Positions 16,161 through 23,822 of a DNA stretch of 64,000 nt are shown here, one piece after another. The notes beneath the pieces were generated by a model that saw only the letters and a list, made by a program, of their open reading frames with translations, did not search any database and had not been told where the DNA came from. Each line of letters starts with the position of its first letter. Positions within the stretch are counted from its first letter, which is position 1. The translations under genes were made by a program, and so were the position numbers. This stretch comes from JASJBU01 sp039714735 (GTDB taxonomy: Bacteria; Pseudomonadota; Gammaproteobacteria; Chromatiales; Chromatiaceae): assembly GCA_039714735.1 (NCBI GenBank), contig JBDLIT010000002.1:1-64000 (forward strand), written 5' to 3'.

Positions 16161-17579
16161 CTAAACACTCCACTCATGCACCGGGTTGCCACTCTGCTGG
16201 TGTTGCAGATAGGCCTGGATCAGACCCTGGCTGTCATTTCCATAGCGACGCACCCAGGCGCGCTGCCAGTCAGCCCCCGTCCGTTTCGTATCCAAGCGGC
16301 CCTGGATGATATCCAACCACTGAGTGATCTCTGCCTGATCCACTCCCAGACGCTGCAGCCCCAGTCTCGCCTTTGGCATGAGGACTTCGTTGAACAGTTT
16401 CACTACATTGACCGGACGCTGGTTTATCCAGAGCAGTTCCGCATCAAGGCCAAACCGGGCGGCTGCGTAGAAATTGCCGCGCGCCTGCAAAAAGCCAATC
16501 CTACCTTCAAGTTCGTCATATTCGGGCTCCAGGCCCTTCACCAGCCCGAAATACAGCGCGGCATTCGCGATGCTGTCCGCCACACTGGGCCCGGCAGGCA
16601 CAACCCGGTGCTCAATGCGCAGATGTGGCTTTCCCTGCTGATCAAAGCCAATCAGGGGCCGATTCCAGCGCCAGATGGTTCCATTATGCAGACGAAGATG
16701 CGCCAGGCTTTCAATGGGTTCATCCATGAGCCGCGGTAACAGGATCGGGTAGCGCTCAAGATTTGCCGTGAAATTCTCCAGCATCGATTCGCCCACATAG
16801 CGAACACCAAAGCTCACCCGTTTTGTCAGATCGGACGCTCCGACCGAGATCGCCTGCTCGAACAGCGGAATGCGGGTCTCTTCCCAGAGCTCATGGCCGA
16901 ACAGGAAAGGTGAATTGGCGGAAATCGCCACCATGGGGCCGGAAACCATTTTCGACAGATTGTAGATACCGGCGGCCTGATCGGCATTGACCTGCAGATG
17001 AATCTGAAATGAGGTGGCGGCCGACTCCAGCATGACATCCTCATGTTGCAGATGTAGAGGCGCCTCGCCATCGATATCCAGCTCCACCGGTTTACCCTGA
17101 CGCAGTTTGAAGACCTGCTCATTCAAGGCCCGGTAGCGATTCAATGGGGACATATTGGCCAGGGTCAGGTGCTCTGGGCCCAGGGTGGGTAGAATCCCAA
17201 TCATACCCAGCTGGGCATCCAGACCGGCGGCTGTCTGATTGCATTGCGTCCATAACCGGTCGAGCTCATGCGCCATTCGACTGAAAACCTGCCCTTCCAG
17301 GGGACGGGCGGTGCTATTGATCTCTAGATTGAAGGTGGCCAGCTCGGGAACCACCAGCGGGTTATCGAATTTATCGAGAAATTGCTGGTTGATGGGCGCC
17401 GGACTTCCCTGCTTGTCGAGCAGGCAACACTCCAGCTCGAAGCCACCAACGCTATGACTATCTGCAAACAGACCATCCCTGAACCACTGGCCAAGTAAAC
17501 GGGTCTCCGCCTCAAGACGGGCCTTGAATTCGGCGAAATCCTGTAAGCCGAAGCGGCTTGATGTGATCTCCTGGCCCAT
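16161..17579 (-). CDS. GCS2-family glutamate-cysteine ligase-like protein
   Basis: A 472-residue member of the GCS2 carboxylate-amine ligase family, which forms amide bonds by ATP-dependent activation of a gamma-carboxylate (glutamate-cysteine ligase and relatives). Supporting segments are GGFELECCLLD near residue 45, an FNLEINSTARPL strand, TSFQIHLQVN with the family HxQ, and an RIEHRVVPAGPSVADSIANAA region. It is longer than the YbdK type (about 370 residues). It is followed on the same strand by an M14 hydrolase and preceded by murU five bases upstream. Whether it makes gamma-glutamylcysteine or another conjugate cannot be told from sequence. Confidence 0.78.
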   Translation of the reverse strand: MGQEITSSRFGLQDFAEFKARLEAETRLLGQWFRDGLFADSHSVGGFELECCLLDKQGSPAPINQQFLDKFDNPLVVPELATFNLEINSTARPLEGQVFSRMAHELDRLWTQCNQTAAGLDAQLGMIGILPTLGPEHLTLANMSPLNRYRALNEQVFKLRQGKPVELDIDGEAPLHLQHEDVMLESAATSFQIHLQVNADQAAGIYNLSKMVSGPMVAISANSPFLFGHELWEETRIPLFEQAISVGASDLTKRVSFGVRYVGESMLENFTANLERYPILLPRLMDEPIESLAHLRLHNGTIWRWNRPLIGFDQQGKPHLRIEHRVVPAGPSVADSIANAALYFGLVKGLEPEYDELEGRIGFLQARGNFYAAARFGLDAELLWINQRPVNVVKLFNEVLMPKARLGLQRLGVDQAEITQWLDIIQGRLDTKRTGADWQRAWVRRYGNDSQGLIQAYLQHQQSGNPVHEWSV

Positions 17580-17584
17580 TTCAA

Positions 17585-18247
17585 TTACCTTCCTGTCAAG
17601 CTTCTCTCCAGATCCACCAATCGCTGTGGGGTACCGACATCAACCCAGACCCCATGATGGACCTCGCCACTCACCCGTTGCTTTCGTATGGCGTCTCTCA
17701 GCAGCGGCGCGAGTCGAAAGGCACCTGCTCGACAGCCGTCAAAAAGCTCTGGATGATAGACACCGATACCACTGAAGGTCAGGCGATCGGCATCACCTTC
17801 CATCACCCGTCCGTTACTCAATACGAAATCACCTTGAGGATGATACACGGGATTGTTCACCATCACGAGATGCGCCAGGCAACCTTCGTCCAAACTCATG
17901 CCGGTAAAATTGAAATCGCTCCAAATATCCCCATTCACCACCAGAAAGGGCTGTTCTCCCAATAAGGGTAGTGCTTTAAGGATGCCTCCACCGGTCTCCA
18001 GGGCCTGTTTTTCCGGAGAATAGCGAATCGAGACCCCCCAGCGGCTACCATCTTGGAGATGGGCTTCAATCAGTGCGCCGAGATGAGCATGATTGATTAC
18101 CAACTCCTCGATGCCTGCAGCTACAAGCCTTTCGATGTGATATTCAATCAGTGTTTTGCCCGCAACAGGAACCAGAGGTTTGGGCGTATGGTCGGTGAGG
18201 GGACGCATGCGTTCACCACGACCTGCAGCAAGGATCATGGCTTTCAT
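17585..18247 (-). CDS. murU: N-acetylmuramate-1-phosphate uridylyltransferase MurU
   Basis: MurU converts MurNAc-1-phosphate to UDP-MurNAc in the wall-recycling shortcut. The 220-residue nucleotidyltransferase has the N-terminal signature LAAGRGERMRPLTDHTPKPL, then GKTLIEYHIERL, ETGGGILKALP and a VVNGDIWSD metal-binding motif. In Pseudomonas its partner kinase gene amgK is adjacent; here amgK is ~34 kb away at 52217-53200. A more general sugar-1-phosphate nucleotidyltransferase is possible, but presence of AmgK in the same window favours MurU. Confidence 0.82.
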   Translation of the reverse strand: MKAMILAAGRGERMRPLTDHTPKPLVPVAGKTLIEYHIERLVAAGIEELVINHAHLGALIEAHLQDGSRWGVSIRYSPEKQALETGGGILKALPLLGEQPFLVVNGDIWSDFNFTGMSLDEGCLAHLVMVNNPVYHPQGDFVLSNGRVMEGDADRLTFSGIGVYHPELFDGCRAGAFRLAPLLRDAIRKQRVSGEVHHGVWVDVGTPQRLVDLERSLTGR

Positions 18248-18359
18248 CTTAGCTTAGCCATTGGCTGGACCAAATGACATGGTTGCTGTGGTAAGGCAGG
18301 GGCAGAATCAGGAACCGGACCAGTCGAGAAAAATGTGGTTCGTACCTTAGCGCATCCTG

Positions 18360-19616
18360 CTATCGCCTCATCGACTCGAAAAACTCCTCATTAGTCTTAG
18401 AGACCTTGAGTTTGTCGTAGAGAAACTCCATCGCGGCCAGCTCATCCATGGGGTGCAGAATCTTACGCAAAATCCACATCTTCTGCAGTTCATCCGGCTT
18501 CATGAGTAGCTCTTCACGACGGGTGCCGGAACGATTGATATTGATGGCGGGGAAGATGCGCTTTTCGGCAATCCGTCGATCCAGGTGCACCTCCATGTTG
18601 CCGGTGCCCTTGAACTCTTCATAGATCACATCATCCATGCGTGAACCTGTCTCCACCAGTGCGGTGGCGAGAATCGTCAGGGAGCCTCCCTCCTCCACGT
18701 TGCGCGCCGCGCCGAAGAAACGTTTCGGGCGATGCAGGGCATTGGCATCCACACCGCCGGTCAGCACCTTGCCGGAGGAGGGGATCACTGTATTATAGGC
18801 CCGCGCCAGACGGGTGATGGAATCAAGCAGTATGACCACGTCCTTTTTATGCTCGACCAGTCGCTTGGCCTTTTCGATGACCATCTCGGCCACCTGCACA
18901 TGACGGGTGGCGGGCTCATCGAAGGTACTGGAGATCACCTCGCCACGCACCGAACGGTCCATCTCGGTCACCTCTTCCGGACGCTCATCGATCAGCAGCA
19001 CCATCAGGTAACACTCGGGGTGGTTGTGGGCGATGGATTGGGCGATGTTCTGCAACATTATCGTCTTGCCCGCCTTGGGCGGTGAGACGATCAATCCGCG
19101 CTGCCCCTTACCGATGGGCGCACACAGCTCTATGGTTCGCGCCGTGATATCTTCCGTGCTGCCGTTCCCCATCTCCAGATGGAAACGCTTATTGGCGAAA
19201 AGGGGGGTGAAATTTTCGAAGAGGATCTTGCTCTTGGCATTTTCCGGCTTGTCATAGTTGATCTCGGCAACCTTCAGCAGCGCGAAATAACGCTCCCCAT
19301 CCTTCGGCGGCCGGATCTTACCAGATATGGTATCGCCGGTTCGCAAACTGAAACGGCGAATCTGGCTGGGCGAGACATAGATGTCATCCGGTCCAGCCAG
19401 ATAAGAGCTGTCTGCAGAACGCAAGAATCCGAATCCATCCTGTAGAATCTCAAGAACCCCGTCACCATAGATGCTCTCACCTTTTTTCGCATGCGCCTTG
19501 AGAATTGCGAAAATCAGATCCTGCTTCCGGGTACGCGACATACCCTCGATCTTCATTTCCTGTGCAAGCTCTACCAGGGCCGGTACCGGCATTTTCTTGA
19601 GTTCAGTGAGATTCAT
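18360..19616 (-). CDS. rho: transcription termination factor Rho
   Basis: Rho is the hexameric RNA-dependent ATPase that ends transcription. The 418-residue product matches the usual length. It has an N-terminal helical domain beginning MNLTELKKMPVPALVELAQE, an RNA-binding cold-shock-like domain (GVLEILQDGFGFLRS), the Q-loop/P-loop segment SPPKAGKTIMLQ, the Walker B region DVVILLDSITRLARAYN and the C-terminal RRIAEKRIFPAI. It lies downstream of trxA on the same strand, as in E. coli. Confidence 0.97.
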   Translation of the reverse strand: MNLTELKKMPVPALVELAQEMKIEGMSRTRKQDLIFAILKAHAKKGESIYGDGVLEILQDGFGFLRSADSSYLAGPDDIYVSPSQIRRFSLRTGDTISGKIRPPKDGERYFALLKVAEINYDKPENAKSKILFENFTPLFANKRFHLEMGNGSTEDITARTIELCAPIGKGQRGLIVSPPKAGKTIMLQNIAQSIAHNHPECYLMVLLIDERPEEVTEMDRSVRGEVISSTFDEPATRHVQVAEMVIEKAKRLVEHKKDVVILLDSITRLARAYNTVIPSSGKVLTGGVDANALHRPKRFFGAARNVEEGGSLTILATALVETGSRMDDVIYEEFKGTGNMEVHLDRRIAEKRIFPAININRSGTRREELLMKPDELQKMWILRKILHPMDELAAMEFLYDKLKVSKTNEEFFESMRR

Positions 19617-19789
19617 AATGGTTTGGAGTGTGTTTGAGAATAACTAAATTAGGAAGGAAAGGTGCGTTGTGCAAACGCACTGGAGTTGAAAATAAAATGG
19701 AGTCAGGTTCGAAAGGGTTGGTTGTTATTAACGCCTTTGAGGGAAGTGTAGCAGGCGTTATCCATTGGTCCAGCCATACTTCAGATCAG

Positions 19790-20116
19790 TTACATATTGC
19801 TATCGATAAAAGCAACCAGTTGTGATTTTGAAACTGCGCCTACCTTGGTCGCCTCCACTTCTCCATCTTTAAACAGCATTAAAGTGGGAATGCCACGAAT
19901 GCCATAGCGAGGGGGTGTATTGGGATTATCGTCAATATTGAGTTTAGCGATCTTGAGTCTGCCGACATATTCGCCTGCAATCTCATCGAGCACCGGAGCA
20001 ATCATTTTGCAGGGTCCACACCACTCCGCCCAATAGTCTATTAATACCGGCTGGTCTGAATTGAGGACATCAGACTCAAACGAGTCATCAGTAACATGGA
20101 TAATCTGCTCACTCAT
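19790..20116 (-). CDS. trxA: thioredoxin 1
   Basis: Thioredoxin is the general cytosolic disulfide reductant. From the internal ATG at 20116 the product is 108 residues starting MSEQIIHVTDDSFE, the normal family N-terminus. A longer frame from 20173 would add 19 unconserved residues. The active site is WCGPC in DYWAEWCGPCKMIAP, and the cis-proline loop is GIRGIPTLMLFKDG. It is followed by rho on the same strand. Confidence 0.95.
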   Translation of the reverse strand: MSEQIIHVTDDSFESDVLNSDQPVLIDYWAEWCGPCKMIAPVLDEIAGEYVGRLKIAKLNIDDNPNTPPRYGIRGIPTLMLFKDGEVEATKVGAVSKSQLVAFIDSNM

Positions 20117-20433
20117 TCTATTGAGTTTCTCCAACATAACTGTGGGATTTAATGCGGCAGATGCAGGCAGCATCTATGCTTTATTTTGTCATCAGGATAC
20201 TAGGGCAGATCACGCAAGACCAGTCACCATTGAGGCGGCCCCAAAATACATCTGGCAATTGAATCGAAAAACGAACAGTTTTTCAAGCATTATCTTATAA
20301 AATCGATTTTATGGGCTGTTTTTTTGGCCAAGCCCCGGATAATCCCGGTATCGAATTCAATTTTTCGCAACCACTCCACCTTGAATCCAGATCTGAGATA
20401 TTAATCGTCCCGAAAAAGGTCTAATTCAGAATA
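20117..20433. other. intergenic region with 16-bp perfect palindrome
   Basis: This 317-bp gap separates the end of mlaB from trxA and must hold the trxA promoter. It contains a 16-bp perfect palindrome, ATAAAATCGATTTTAT (20297-20312). I see no gene in it and no clear hairpin plus T-run behind mlaB. Confidence 0.5.
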
Positions 20434-20763
20434 TTATTCTTGGTTCTTATCAGAAACGGATTTGAGCGTTTCTTCCATCTGACATAACTTGGCAATGGCT
20501 AGCAGCGACTCAGGCATTCCTTCGATTGATATCTCTCCCCCCATCTGTTCTGCTTCAGCGATCCATTCGAGCACCAGCGCAAGACCAGCGCTGTCTGCAT
20601 GATTCACATCCGCCAGATTCAGATTCAGATTTTTGTTTTTCTGAAAGAGGGCCCTTGAATCTGCCAACAGTTTGCGGGTCGTTGCAAAAGTCATGTCTCC
20701 GCTGACACGAAAGCGAGACTCTTCTTCTTTATCTATTTTTGCTTCAGTCAAAATTACACCCAT
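20434..20763 (-). CDS. mlaB: MlaB, STAS-domain subunit of the Mla ABC transporter
   Basis: A 109-residue STAS-domain protein that in E. coli binds and stabilises the MlaF ATPase. The segment LNLADVNHADSAGLALVLEW holds the STAS serine region (DSAGL). Its ATG directly abuts the mlaD stop. In most gammaproteobacteria mlaC lies between mlaD and mlaB; here it is absent. It is slightly longer than E. coli MlaB (about 97 residues). Confidence 0.88.
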   Translation of the reverse strand: MGVILTEAKIDKEEESRFRVSGDMTFATTRKLLADSRALFQKNKNLNLNLADVNHADSAGLALVLEWIAEAEQMGGEISIEGMPESLLAIAKLCQMEETLKSVSDKNQE

Positions 20764-21234
20764 CTATTCCGCTGCATTCTCTTCCGCCTTGCTGAAGAGG
20801 AACTGACCAATGATCTCTTCCAGCACCAGTGCCGGCTGTGTCATGCTGATCTGACTGCCTTCCTCCAGCACATCGTCACTACCGCCTGGATCGAAACCGA
20901 TGTATTGCTCTCCGAGCAATCCCGAAGTATAGATTTTTGCAATCGTATCTTCAGGAATCTGGTTGTATTCGGGCTCGATACGCATGTCAACTACTGCTTC
21001 AAAATTGGTTTGATCATAGTGAATATCAATCACCCGTCCGATCCTAACCCCAGCCATAGACACGGCGGACCGGACCTTCAGGCCGCCGATATTGTCAAAT
21101 TTTGCGGTTACCAGATACCCCTCATTTGAGGTCATGGCGCTGAGGTTGCTGACCTGCATAGCGAGGAAGAAAAGCGCCACCAATCCAATTGCCATAAAAG
21201 CGCCGACGGTGATCTCGAGTTGCCGTAATTTCAT
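20764..21234 (-). CDS. mlaD: MlaD, MCE-domain lipid-transport protein
   Basis: MlaD is an inner-membrane-anchored MCE protein that forms a hexameric ring for phospholipid transfer. The 156-residue product has one N-terminal membrane helix (about residues 9-28) and an MCE domain (YLVTAKFDNIGGLKVRSAVSMAGVRIGRV, then the GLLGEQYIGFDPGG loop). It sits three bases after mlaE. The tail after the MCE domain is short compared with E. coli. Confidence 0.93.
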   Translation of the reverse strand: MKLRQLEITVGAFMAIGLVALFFLAMQVSNLSAMTSNEGYLVTAKFDNIGGLKVRSAVSMAGVRIGRVIDIHYDQTNFEAVVDMRIEPEYNQIPEDTIAKIYTSGLLGEQYIGFDPGGSDDVLEEGSQISMTQPALVLEEIIGQFLFSKAEENAAE

Positions 21235-21237
21235 CTC

Positions 21238-22020
21238 TCAGTCTCCAAACATCAGGGCGGTCAAAACAAAGTCCAATACCAGAACTGCCAGCGCTGAATG
21301 CACAACCGTTCGGGTCGTGGCGCTGCTCACCCCCGCAGAGGTAGGCACTGCGTCATAACCCTGAAACAGGGCAATCCACGAACAGACAACGCCAAATACA
21401 ATACTCTTTATCACACCATTGACCACATCTTCCGACCAGTCAATCTTTGCCTGCATTTGACTCCAAAAAGCGCCTTCATCCACACCCAACAGGCCGACAC
21501 TGACAAAATATCCGCCAATAATGCCGATTGCACTGAACATGGCGGCCAGTAGCGGCATTGAAATAATTCCTGCATAAAAACGCGGGGTCAAGACACGCTT
21601 TACCGGATCAACCGCCATCATCTCAAGCCCGGACAGTTGTTCAGTGGCCTTCATCAGGCCGATCTCAGCAGTCAATGCGGAGCCGGCACGACCGGCGAAC
21701 AGCAGTGCGGTGACCACCGGACCCAGTTCCCGAACCAGAGATGCGGCCACCATGACTCCCAAACTGTCTTCCGCGCCAAACTGAGACAAAACGTAGTAGC
21801 CCTGCAGACCCAGCACCATTCCGACAAACAGACCGGAAACCACAACAATAATAAAGGTTCGCGCACCCACAGCATGGGCCTGACCCAGCAACAATCCCAA
21901 GCGTGGAAGCAGACTGCTAATACCTGAAAGTATCTGTATGAAGAGCAGGTGAGCCCGCCCGAGTCTCTCCAGTGCATACAGTCCTTTACGACCGAATCTG
22001 GCGAGTGGATCCAGATTCAT
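21238..22020 (-). CDS. mlaE: MlaE, permease of the Mla ABC transporter
   Basis: A 260-residue permease of the MlaE family. It has five to six membrane segments and the conserved core VRELGPVVTALLFAGRAGSALTAEIG, followed by EQLSGLEMMAVDPVKRVLTPR. It overlaps the 3' end of mlaF by four bases and precedes mlaD. The complex moves phospholipid between the inner membrane and periplasmic carriers. Confidence 0.95.
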   Translation of the reverse strand: MNLDPLARFGRKGLYALERLGRAHLLFIQILSGISSLLPRLGLLLGQAHAVGARTFIIVVVSGLFVGMVLGLQGYYVLSQFGAEDSLGVMVAASLVRELGPVVTALLFAGRAGSALTAEIGLMKATEQLSGLEMMAVDPVKRVLTPRFYAGIISMPLLAAMFSAIGIIGGYFVSVGLLGVDEGAFWSQMQAKIDWSEDVVNGVIKSIVFGVVCSWIALFQGYDAVPTSAGVSSATTRTVVHSALAVLVLDFVLTALMFGD

Positions 22021-22847
22021 TTCCGCTCTCCCGAGTCCATCAGGTCATCCAAAAACGGCGGCGCATCATAGTGGAATGAGACTGGGCCATCAGGCAACCC
22101 CTGCATAAACTGCCTTACGGACGCCGAATCGGAGGCGACCAATGCCTCCGGGGTCCCGGACTCAAGCACCTTACCTTTGGAAATAACGTAGATGAGATCC
22201 GAGATGCCCGCCGTTTCATCCACATCATGGGAAACGAGAATACTTGTCAATTTGACCGCATCATTAAGACTTCGAACCAGCTTGGCCAATACTCCCATGG
22301 AGATCGGATCCTGCCCGGTAAACGGCTCGTCATACATGACCATCATTGGATCCAGGGCGATGGCCCTTGCCAATGCGACCCGCCTTGCCATACCACCGGA
22401 TAGTTCTGCCGGCATCAACTCCCTTGCCCCCCGCAGGCCCACCGCCTCCAGCTTCATCAAGACCACACGATGAATCATCACGTCCGGGAGGCTGGTATGC
22501 TCGCGCAGGGGATAGGCCACATTGTCGAAGACTGTCAGATCGGTCAGCAGGGCCCCACTCTGAAACAACATCCCCATGCGCATGCGTAACTTAAACAGCT
22601 CCTTTCTGGAGAGTTTATGCACATCCAGACCATCCACTTCAATAGTCCCGGAATCAGGATGCAGTTGGCCGCCAATCAGTTTCAGCAGAGTTGTCTTGCC
22701 CGTACCACTCGGACCCATCACCGCGGTAACCTTACCTCGCGGGATATCAATATCCACACCATCGAAAATCACACGCTCTCCATGATAAAAATGGAGGTCC
22801 CGGATTTTCACGATGGGTTCGCCAGAATCGATTACAGTGCTGGGCAT
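22017..22847 (-). CDS. mlaF: MlaF, ATPase of the Mla ABC transporter
   Basis: A 276-residue ABC ATPase. Walker A is GPSGTGKTTLL, the signature is LSGGMARRVALARAIALDP, Walker B is MVMYDEPFTGQDP, and the H-loop is VSHDVDE. The start is taken as ATG 22847 (MPSTVIDSGEPIVKIRD) because an upstream in-frame TTG at 22916 would overlap the neighbouring gene and adds residues not typical of MlaF. First gene of an mlaF-E-D-B operon. Confidence 0.95.
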   Translation of the reverse strand: MPSTVIDSGEPIVKIRDLHFYHGERVIFDGVDIDIPRGKVTAVMGPSGTGKTTLLKLIGGQLHPDSGTIEVDGLDVHKLSRKELFKLRMRMGMLFQSGALLTDLTVFDNVAYPLREHTSLPDVMIHRVVLMKLEAVGLRGARELMPAELSGGMARRVALARAIALDPMMVMYDEPFTGQDPISMGVLAKLVRSLNDAVKLTSILVSHDVDETAGISDLIYVISKGKVLESGTPEALVASDSASVRQFMQGLPDGPVSFHYDAPPFLDDLMDSGERK

Positions 22848-22908
22848 TAACCTAATAAGGGTGAGACGAGGAAAGAATGTGCCATTGTGTCGAGTGAGGG
22901 TATAGGCG

Positions 22909-23535
22909 TCAAGCAAGACCCATCAACCGAGCAAGCAGACGGAGTTTATTTATCGACTCGAGCGCAGGAGGCGCGCCGGCAAAACAAAGCAGCACCTGGG
23001 CGTCCGGCTGGACTTTTTCCTGCAACTGCTGAAAAAAACCACGCTGAGCCGCGAGATCTCCACAATCTTTACCGGTGAATGATAATGCCACCCCCATTCC
23101 CGCACTTTGCGGAAACGTTGGCATGGGTTTATAGAAACTGGCTTCCGTCATCAAAAAAACCTTTCCCCCATGCTGCTGATCCATAGCCACAAACTCCTTA
23201 CACCAACCTTTCTCCGCAATGTTTTGAGCCAGAACTAACCCCCCAAGATTACTACCCAAAACTTCTGCTTGCTTGTCACAAATGGATAGTTCTACCGGAT
23301 CCGAGATCTCCAGAAAAAAACGGAAATCCTCGCTGACATCATCAATCCAGGATTGCAGCTGATCCGTTCCGGCGTCGACCCAGGAAACCTGAGGGACCAA
23401 TACCTCAGAGAACTCGTTTGCAAAATAACTCAGCCGCCAGTCCTCCGGCAGATCCTCAGGATAAAACTCCTCCACCCATGCAGGATAATCCCACCCAGCA
23501 GGCATGATATGAAAGGTTGGCAATGAATGAGGCAT
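22909..23535 (-). CDS. shortened DUF72-like protein
   Basis: A 208-residue protein. Its N-terminus, PAGWDYPAWVEEFYPEDLPEDW, closely resembles the opening of the DUF72/YecE TIM-barrel family (GWSYPxWxGxFYP). The remainder diverges and is shorter than the usual 240-280 residues. The part after residue 75 has several cysteines and no recognisable catalytic motif. It is probably a degenerate or specialised DUF72 relative; DUF72 itself has no firm function. It lies directly upstream of mlaF on the same strand with 61 bases between them. Confidence 0.6.
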   Translation of the reverse strand: MPHSLPTFHIMPAGWDYPAWVEEFYPEDLPEDWRLSYFANEFSEVLVPQVSWVDAGTDQLQSWIDDVSEDFRFFLEISDPVELSICDKQAEVLGSNLGGLVLAQNIAEKGWCKEFVAMDQQHGGKVFLMTEASFYKPMPTFPQSAGMGVALSFTGKDCGDLAAQRGFFQQLQEKVQPDAQVLLCFAGAPPALESINKLRLLARLMGLA

Positions 23536-23567
23536 AATCAGGGCATCAGTAGCGGAGAAGACAGAAA

Positions 23568-23753
23568 ATGGCGGAGATTCTACCTTTCAAGAAGAAAAAA
23601 CTCAGCGCGTTACATAAGGGCAAGGGGCTTTGCCGGGAAGGTTTTCACAAGTGGGAGATCGTGAAAGAACGTGTTTTCGATGTGAAACAAGGCCGATTGC
23701 TATCTGAGTATTGCTGTAGCCGCTGCGGCAAGGTAAGAACGCGATATTTATGA
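23568..23753 (+). CDS. small zinc-ribbon-like protein (61 aa)
   Basis: A 61-residue basic protein beginning MAEILPFKKKK. It has a central GLCREGFHKWEIVKE segment and a C-terminal CCSRCGK motif. Together with the earlier Cys and His it can form a zinc ribbon. Similar short proteins with the FHKW and CxRCGK motifs occur in other gammaproteobacteria as far as I recall; none has an assigned function. ATG 23568 fits; transcription is divergent from the DUF72-like gene. Confidence 0.65.
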   Translation: MAEILPFKKKKLSALHKGKGLCREGFHKWEIVKERVFDVKQGRLLSEYCCSRCGKVRTRYL

Positions 23754-23781
23754 TGCAATAGAAAAAATTTTCTTAATTGCA

Positions 23782-23811
23782 TTGAAGGGGGGAATACCAC
23801 CCCCCCTTCAA
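23782..23811. terminator. strong hairpin, probable shared terminator
   Basis: An 11-bp perfect stem, TTGAAGGGGGG (23782-23792) with CCCCCCTTCAA (23801-23811), lies between two convergent genes. The T-rich stretch on the minus-strand side is about ten bases beyond the stem, so efficiency may be better in one direction. Confidence 0.6.
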
Positions 23812-23822
23812 AACGAAATATG

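Noticed and set aside
22848..22916. Longer mlaF start (TTG 22916)
   Set aside because: It overlaps the preceding gene and adds residues not seen in MlaF; ATG 22847 has its own ribosome binding site.
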